Source: Candidatus Saccharimonadia bacterium (GTDB lineage Bacteria > Patescibacteriota > Saccharimonadia > Saccharimonadales > 2-12-FULL-41-12). From it: a DNA stretch of 9,311 nt. The stretch's first letter is position 1. Each line of letters opens with the position of its first letter. The stretch is from positions 1 through 9,311 of the forward strand of contig JALQXV010000052.1 in assembly GCA_023263015.1 (NCBI GenBank), given 5' to 3'. The position numbers and the translations under genes were made by a program. The notes below the pieces were generated by a model that worked only from the letters and a program-made list of their open reading frames with translations, was not told the DNA's origin and did no database searches. Positions 5,540-9,311 of the stretch are shown here, piece after piece.

Positions 5540-6313
5540 CTATTTTTTCTTGAGCAAGAAGAATACGCTTGGCCCAAAGTAAGTCATTGCCAAGGTTGGC
5601 TGCATAACTTTTTCAAGGCTCAACATTACTCCGCGTGGTACAACTTTTTTCAGCCCAGGTGAGCGTAGGTTAGAAACCGACAAAATGCGCTCAACACTAA
5701 AACCTACACTATCAAGTTGACTAATGACAGTTTGTGGATTGTGGTTAACAAAGGCAATCTCTTCGTCATGACGATTAGCAGCTGAACGAATATCGATTGG
5801 CTCTTTTGGTAACGGGCGACCTTTTAGGAGGTGCTTAATGCGGTTACGTGCATGTGCATAATTAGCAAGCTCGAGTACAAAGTAGCCATCCTTAGAAAGT
5901 ACGCGGTGTACTTCGCTTAGTTCAGGAATAGGATTTGGCAAGTGATGCATAACACGGATCATGGTTACGAGGTCAAGTGAGCCATCTTTAAATTTAAGAT
6001 CATCTGCTTGGCCAAGTTTTTGGTCTACATTTGGGTGATCTTTTAGAAACTTCTTAGCGATGTCGAGCTGGGCCTTAGATGGCTCAACCAACGTTACTTT
6101 GTCAGAGTAATTTTCGAGTAATATACACAGACGTCCGTAACCACCACCGATGTCTGCGGCTGTACCAAATTTTTTGCCTTTAATAAGACGCTTAATAGCC
6201 ATTTCTTCGGCTTCATGTTCATAATCGCGGCCAGTCCAGTATTCGAGATAGTTATAATCATCGTTATCGTACTGGTCGGCTTTTTTCTTGGGTGAGGTGG
6301 TTTTCTTAGGCAT
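5540..6313 (-). CDS. Class I SAM-dependent methyltransferase, substrate unknown (257 aa)
   Basis: This is a Methyltransf_11-type Rossmann methyltransferase using S-adenosylmethionine. Motif I is ADIGGGYGR (53-61); the acidic end of strand 2 is LVEPS (75-79); GQADDLKF (101-108) is the adenine-contacting region; and MIRVMHHLPNPIPELSEVHRVL (118-139) with the strand GYFVLELAN (143-151) follows the UbiE/MenG-like small-molecule pattern. The first 14 residues are Lys/Ser/Thr-rich and probably disordered. The C-terminal part (150-257), which would choose the substrate, is basic and ends in a hydrophobic stretch and KKK. The substrate cannot be named; no quinone, lipid or antibiotic genes sit next to it. 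It lies between tyrS (26-base gap) and recG (24-base gap), with its own TATACT box seven bases before the ATG. Confidence 0.88.
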   Translation of the reverse strand: MPKKTTSPKKKADQYDNDDYNYLEYWTGRDYEHEAEEMAIKRLIKGKKFGTAADIGGGYGRLCILLENYSDKVTLVEPSKAQLDIAKKFLKDHPNVDQKLGQADDLKFKDGSLDLVTMIRVMHHLPNPIPELSEVHRVLSKDGYFVLELANYAHARNRIKHLLKGRPLPKEPIDIRSAANRHDEEIAFVNHNPQTVISQLDSVGFSVERILSVSNLRSPGLKKVVPRGVMLSLEKVMQPTLAMTYFGPSVFFLLKKK

Positions 6314-6320
6314 GAAATCT

Positions 6321-6326
6321 AGTATA
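6321..6326 (-). promoter_or_regulatory. -10 box placing the methyltransferase start at or next to its ATG
   Basis: TATACT (6326..6321) stands exactly seven bases before the ATG at 6313, leaving no ribosome-binding site on a transcript from this promoter. Just upstream is a short inverted repeat, AGACT-CGT-AGTCT (6341..6329), overlapping the tyrS stop codon. No clear -35 is present. Confidence 0.5.
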
Positions 6327-6339
6327 CCAGACTACGAGT

Positions 6340-7575
6340 CTACAAAACTTTCTTCTCGACAATTGCAAAGCTGTTTTTGCCACGCTTAAGCAAATTGTTG
6401 CCTCGAACAAACAAGTTCAGATTTTCCGGACCAGCCTTTTGGCCGTTAATCGAAACTGCACCAGCCTGCAAGAAGGTTCTAGCTTCTTTTTTAGAAGTAG
6501 CTAGACCTGCATCAATAAGTAATTGAGGCAGATCATTATGCGCCTTAACCACAGGCAGCTCGTGCTTAAGGATATGCATTTCGTTTTTGCCTAGGTCTAA
6601 GAAATCGCCTTCTCCATATAACACACCCGTAGCCTTAACGGCTTCATCGGCGCGCTCCTTACCGTGCGCTATTTTAGTTACTTCGTAGGCCAATACTCGT
6701 TGGGCCAATCTGTTAGCACGATTAGTATTAAATTCGGCCATTGTAACGTTAACCGCGGCTTCGTCTAGTTCGGTAAATGTTTTTAGGTATTGCTCAACAG
6801 CTTCATCTTCAGCGTTTAGCCAGAATTGGTAGAACTTAAAAACACTTGTTTTGCTTTCATCGAGCCAAATTGCTCCATCTTCGCTCTTTCCAAACTTTTT
6901 ACCAGTAGCCTTATTAATAACTAACGGCAATGTAATAACGTGCACTTCAGCACCACGAGCGCGTCGAATAAGGTCGACCCCGCTCAAGCAGTTGCCCCAC
7001 TGGTCTGATCCGCCAATTTGTAGCGTACAATTGTATTTATCAAACAAATGTAAGTAATCAAAGCCTTGGAGTAAGGTGTAGCTAAATTCGGTGTAGCTAA
7101 TTCCGCCGCCGTCTTTACCAATACGCTTGGCGATGTAGTCGCGCTGGGTTAGCTGGGTCATACTAAAATGCTTACCAACATCCCGCAGGAATGGCAAAAG
7201 CTTTATGTCTTTAGTCCAGTCAATATTGTTAACCATTCGGAACTTATATTTGCCAAGAATCTTTTTTAACTGTTCTTCGGCTCGTGCCACATTATGGGCA
7301 ATTACCTTTTCATCCTGCATTGGACGCTCTTTGTCTTTGCCGCCCGGATCGCCAATTAAACTAGTGGCACCGCCAGCTAACAAAATTGCATCGTGCCCAT
7401 GCCGTAACATTACTTTGTCGAACATCATGGCCGCTAAATTGCCGACTGTTTGCGAATCTGCTGAAGCATCGTAGCCATGATAAAAAACCCACTTCTTCTG
7501 ATCGAGTTCTGCTAGGTTGCTGAAAGTTGTGTCTTGGACAAAGCCACGCCAAATGAGTTCTTCTGAAAGTGTCAT
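6340..7575 (-). CDS. tyrS: Tyrosyl-tRNA synthetase
   Basis: TyrS attaches tyrosine to tRNA-Tyr using ATP and acts as a cytoplasmic dimer. The protein (411 aa) has the usual length and order. The Rossmann catalytic domain contains YHGYDASADSQTVGNL (33-48), LLAGGATSLIGDPGGK (65-80), the tyrosine-binding TLLQGFDYLHL (167-177), IGGSDQWGN (187-195) and the KMSKS-type loop KFGKS (227-231) followed by IWLDESKTS. A C-terminal S4 RNA-binding domain lies at about 349-411 (TSKKEARTFLQAGAVSING). The HIGH signature reads TVGN (43-46), an unusual variant. I chose the ATG at 7575 (MTLSEELIWRGF) over an in-frame TTG at 7593, because that extension would run through the -10 box. No Shine-Dalgarno sequence is present. 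The gene is divergent from the PBP gene. Confidence 0.96.
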   Translation of the reverse strand: MTLSEELIWRGFVQDTTFSNLAELDQKKWVFYHGYDASADSQTVGNLAAMMFDKVMLRHGHDAILLAGGATSLIGDPGGKDKERPMQDEKVIAHNVARAEEQLKKILGKYKFRMVNNIDWTKDIKLLPFLRDVGKHFSMTQLTQRDYIAKRIGKDGGGISYTEFSYTLLQGFDYLHLFDKYNCTLQIGGSDQWGNCLSGVDLIRRARGAEVHVITLPLVINKATGKKFGKSEDGAIWLDESKTSVFKFYQFWLNAEDEAVEQYLKTFTELDEAAVNVTMAEFNTNRANRLAQRVLAYEVTKIAHGKERADEAVKATGVLYGEGDFLDLGKNEMHILKHELPVVKAHNDLPQLLIDAGLATSKKEARTFLQAGAVSINGQKAGPENLNLFVRGNNLLKRGKNSFAIVEKKVL

Positions 7576-7582
7576 ATATATA

Positions 7583-7588
7583 AGTATA
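7583..7588 (-). promoter_or_regulatory. -10 box placing the tyrS start at or next to its ATG
   Basis: TATACT (7588..7583) is followed by TATATAT and the tyrS ATG, the same seven-base spacing as at recG and the methyltransferase gene. A leaderless tyrS mRNA is the simplest reading. No T-box or other tyrosine-responsive leader fits in this gap. The -35 region is poor. Confidence 0.5.
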
Positions 7589-7647
7589 CACAAGAAGTTA
7601 AGAAGCTTCTCAGAATTGGAAAATTGCTACTACGCACGTGCTTATTT

Positions 7648-7656
7648 TGTTATACT
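7648..7656 (+). promoter_or_regulatory. Extended -10 promoter of the PBP gene
   Basis: TGT directly followed by TATACT (7651-7656) makes an extended -10, which can work without a good -35; a TTGCTA at 7624-7629 is too far at 21 bases. The perfect palindrome GCACGTGC (7634-7641) lies in the spacer and could be an operator or chance. The predicted start at about 7663 leaves a 28-base leader containing GGGAG (7673-7677), which is 13 bases from the ATG, longer than ideal. Confidence 0.55.
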
Positions 7657-7690
7657 AGAGTCATATTCAAACGGGAGTTATTGTTAATAC

Positions 7691-9311
7691 ATGAATAATC
7701 CACTTAAACGTGGTGGCTCTGCCCGCAAGGGCGGCCTACATACCCAAAGCAGAAATCACCATACGACAAAAAGCGGCAACAAGATTAAGCTCAATCGAAG
7801 CCTAACAGGTAAGATGAAGGCTCGAAAAGACGCTCGTATGCGTAAAAAAGCAGCGTATTTAGCTACTTTACCTAAGGGTCGCGTCAAGCGCACGTTATAC
7901 CGCCTACATCCAAAACGTCAACTTAAGTACTGGTTCAGCCGTCAGGGTGGCATTATGGCCCTCAAAATTGCTGGTATTGGTACGCTTGCGTCGTTCCTAC
8001 TTCTTATTGGTGTTTTTGCATACTTCCGTAAAGATCTCCCAAACCTCCGCGATATTTCCGGTAATAACATCGGTGGTTCCATTCGTTACTATGACCGAAC
8101 AGGTCAAACCTTGCTCTGGGAAGATTACGATGCAGTTAAGCGTATCCCAGTTCAAGACGAAAATATTTCTCAGAACCTTAAAGATGCTACCGTTGCCATC
8201 GAAGACAAGGAATTCTTTGAACACGGTGGGTTTGATATTAAAGGCATTACCCGTGCCGGTATTAACAACACCTTTGGCAGTGGCGGTCAGCAAGGTGGTT
8301 CCACCATTACGCAGCAGCTCGTTAAGTTGACCCAAAACTGGACTAAGGACAGCTCATATACCCGTAAGGTTAAAGAATTAATCCTGTCTGTCGAACTTGA
8401 GCGTTCATATACTAAAAAAGAAATTCTAGCTGGCTACTTAAACGCCGCACCATACGGTGATATTACTTATGGCGTAGAAGCTTCTATGCAAGACTACTTT
8501 AAGAAATCTGCTAAAGATACAACGCTCGATGAAGCTGCTTTCCTAGCCGCAATTCCTAAGTCACCAACTTACTTCTCTCCGTATGGGGCGCGCTACGACA
8601 AAGAGGCTCTCGTTGGTCGTCAACATTACGTACTAGATCTTATGGCTGAACAAGGCAAAATTACCACCGAGCAACGTGATGAAGCTAAAAAGATCGATAC
8701 GACCACAAAAATCCAGCCTCGAACACCTAAATTCGATGGCATTAAGGCGCCGTGGTTCGTACTAACTGCTAAAGAGCAGCTTCTAACGAACCGTCCCGAA
8801 ACTATTAAGGTTGGCGGAATGAAGGTAACTACAACTCTCGACCTCGACAAGCAAGCCCTAGCCGAAAAGCAAATTGCTGATAATATTAACCGTGTTAAAC
8901 GGCAAGGTGGCGACATGGCCGCTATGGTAGCCGAAGATGTTAAGACAGGCCAAGTAGTCGCTCTAGTAGGTGGTACCGACTTTAACAATAAAGAATACGG
9001 TCAAAACAATTACGCCCGCCTTAAGTTACCTCCTGGCTCTAGTTACAAGCCGTACGACTATGCGGCACTAATTGAACACACTACTAATAATGGTGCCGGC
9101 TCTGTGCTCTATGACTCGCCAGGCCCAATCGATGGTTACCCATGTACCACAGGTCCAAAAAAGGGCGGTAACTGTGCTGTCGACTACGACTTCCGCTTCC
9201 CTGGCCCTGTAACACTCCGTTATGCGCTTGGTGGTTCTCGTAATATTCCGGCCATGAAGGCCATGATCACCGTTGGAGTTCAAAAGACTATCGATACATC
9301 TAAGAAGATGA
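7691..9311 (+). CDS. Class A penicillin-binding protein (bifunctional glycosyltransferase/transpeptidase), 3' truncated
   Basis: The frame is open to the window end (540 codons seen). PBP1A-type enzymes polymerise lipid II and cross-link peptidoglycan outside the membrane. Residues 1-90 are a very basic cytoplasmic tail (about one third Lys/Arg/His), and one membrane helix spans about 92-112. The GT51 domain has motif 1 EDKEFFEHGGFD (171-182, E171 catalytic), motif 2 GGSTITQQ (202-209), motif 3 RKVKELILSVELE and motif 4 YGDITYGVEAS. The transpeptidase domain shows the active-site SSYK (450-453) and SRN (516-518); the KTG motif should lie beyond the edge. Two cysteines in the loop between SxxK and SxN (GYPCTTG and GGNCAVD) could form a disulfide. 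The ATG at 7691 is preceded in frame by TAA (7685-7687), fixing the upstream limit. Confidence 0.95.
   Translation, partial: MNNPLKRGGSARKGGLHTQSRNHHTTKSGNKIKLNRSLTGKMKARKDARMRKKAAYLATLPKGRVKRTLYRLHPKRQLKYWFSRQGGIMALKIAGIGTLASFLLLIGVFAYFRKDLPNLRDISGNNIGGSIRYYDRTGQTLLWEDYDAVKRIPVQDENISQNLKDATVAIEDKEFFEHGGFDIKGITRAGINNTFGSGGQQGGSTITQQLVKLTQNWTKDSSYTRKVKELILSVELERSYTKKEILAGYLNAAPYGDITYGVEASMQDYFKKSAKDTTLDEAAFLAAIPKSPTYFSPYGARYDKEALVGRQHYVLDLMAEQGKITTEQRDEAKKIDTTTKIQPRTPKFDGIKAPWFVLTAKEQLLTNRPETIKVGGMKVTTTLDLDKQALAEKQIADNINRVKRQGGDMAAMVAEDVKTGQVVALVGGTDFNNKEYGQNNYARLKLPPGSSYKPYDYAALIEHTTNNGAGSVLYDSPGPIDGYPCTTGPKKGGNCAVDYDFRFPGPVTLRYALGGSRNIPAMKAMITVGVQKTIDTSKKM

Noticed and set aside
6329..6341. 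AGACT-ACG-AGTCT inverted repeat as a tyrS terminator
   Set aside because: Five pairs with a three-base loop and no T-run following; at most a weak operator-like dyad next to the methyltransferase -10 box.
7576..7593. TTG start extending tyrS by six residues
   Set aside because: The extension would be encoded by the -10 box and its flank; the ATG at 7575 gives the normal TyrS start.
8626..8988. Minus-strand 120-codon open frame inside the PBP gene
   Set aside because: It is a shadow of the PBP coding frame, which has complete glycosyltransferase and transpeptidase motifs across the same stretch.

Overview
The window most resembles a genome fragment from a Patescibacteria/CPR bacterium, probably Candidatus Saccharibacteria (TM7). 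This is an inference from gene content and style: compact genes, short intergenic gaps, moderate GC, -10 boxes lying directly before start codons, and a two-domain class A penicillin-binding protein. TGA and TAG are both used as ordinary stops (for example TGA ends recG and TAG ends tyrS), which argues against the CPR lineages that read TGA as glycine. No mobile element, CRISPR array or rRNA is visible.

Layout. Positions 1-822 (minus strand) hold a regulated transcription unit: a strong promoter, an 18-codon leader ORF, an intrinsic terminator that can be disrupted by pairing with the end of the leader ORF, a 217-residue GNAT-like protein, and an ATGA-overlapping next gene cut by the window edge. 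Divergent from it (plus strand, 938-1042) is a 34-residue single-pass membrane peptide. Then, all on the minus strand, come a stomatin/SPFH membrane protein (1039-1953), tRNA-Leu(UAG) with its own terminator (2001-2118), a 240-residue protein with faint kinase-like features (2175-2897), rsmD (2938-3474), recG (3488-5515), a class I SAM methyltransferase (5540-6313) and tyrS (6340-7575). A divergent promoter region (7576-7690) leads to a plus-strand class A penicillin-binding protein that runs off the right edge.

How the parts work together. The middle block is mostly information processing: tyrosine charging (tyrS), recombination and fork rescue (recG), 16S rRNA methylation (rsmD) and a leucine tRNA. 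The flanks are envelope-related (PBP, SPFH, small membrane peptide). tyrS, the methyltransferase and recG each carry TATACT exactly seven bases before the ATG, suggesting each can be transcribed separately as a leaderless mRNA.

The most interesting element is the leader at 709-860 (minus). Its architecture matches ribosome-mediated attenuation: codons 15-18 of the leader ORF (MILKNQNLHLHLSPRLGR) can pair with the terminator hairpin that precedes a GNAT-family-like gene. This would let a stalled or absent ribosome switch the downstream genes on, as in antibiotic-responsive leaders. The architecture is read directly from the sequence; the inducing signal is not known.
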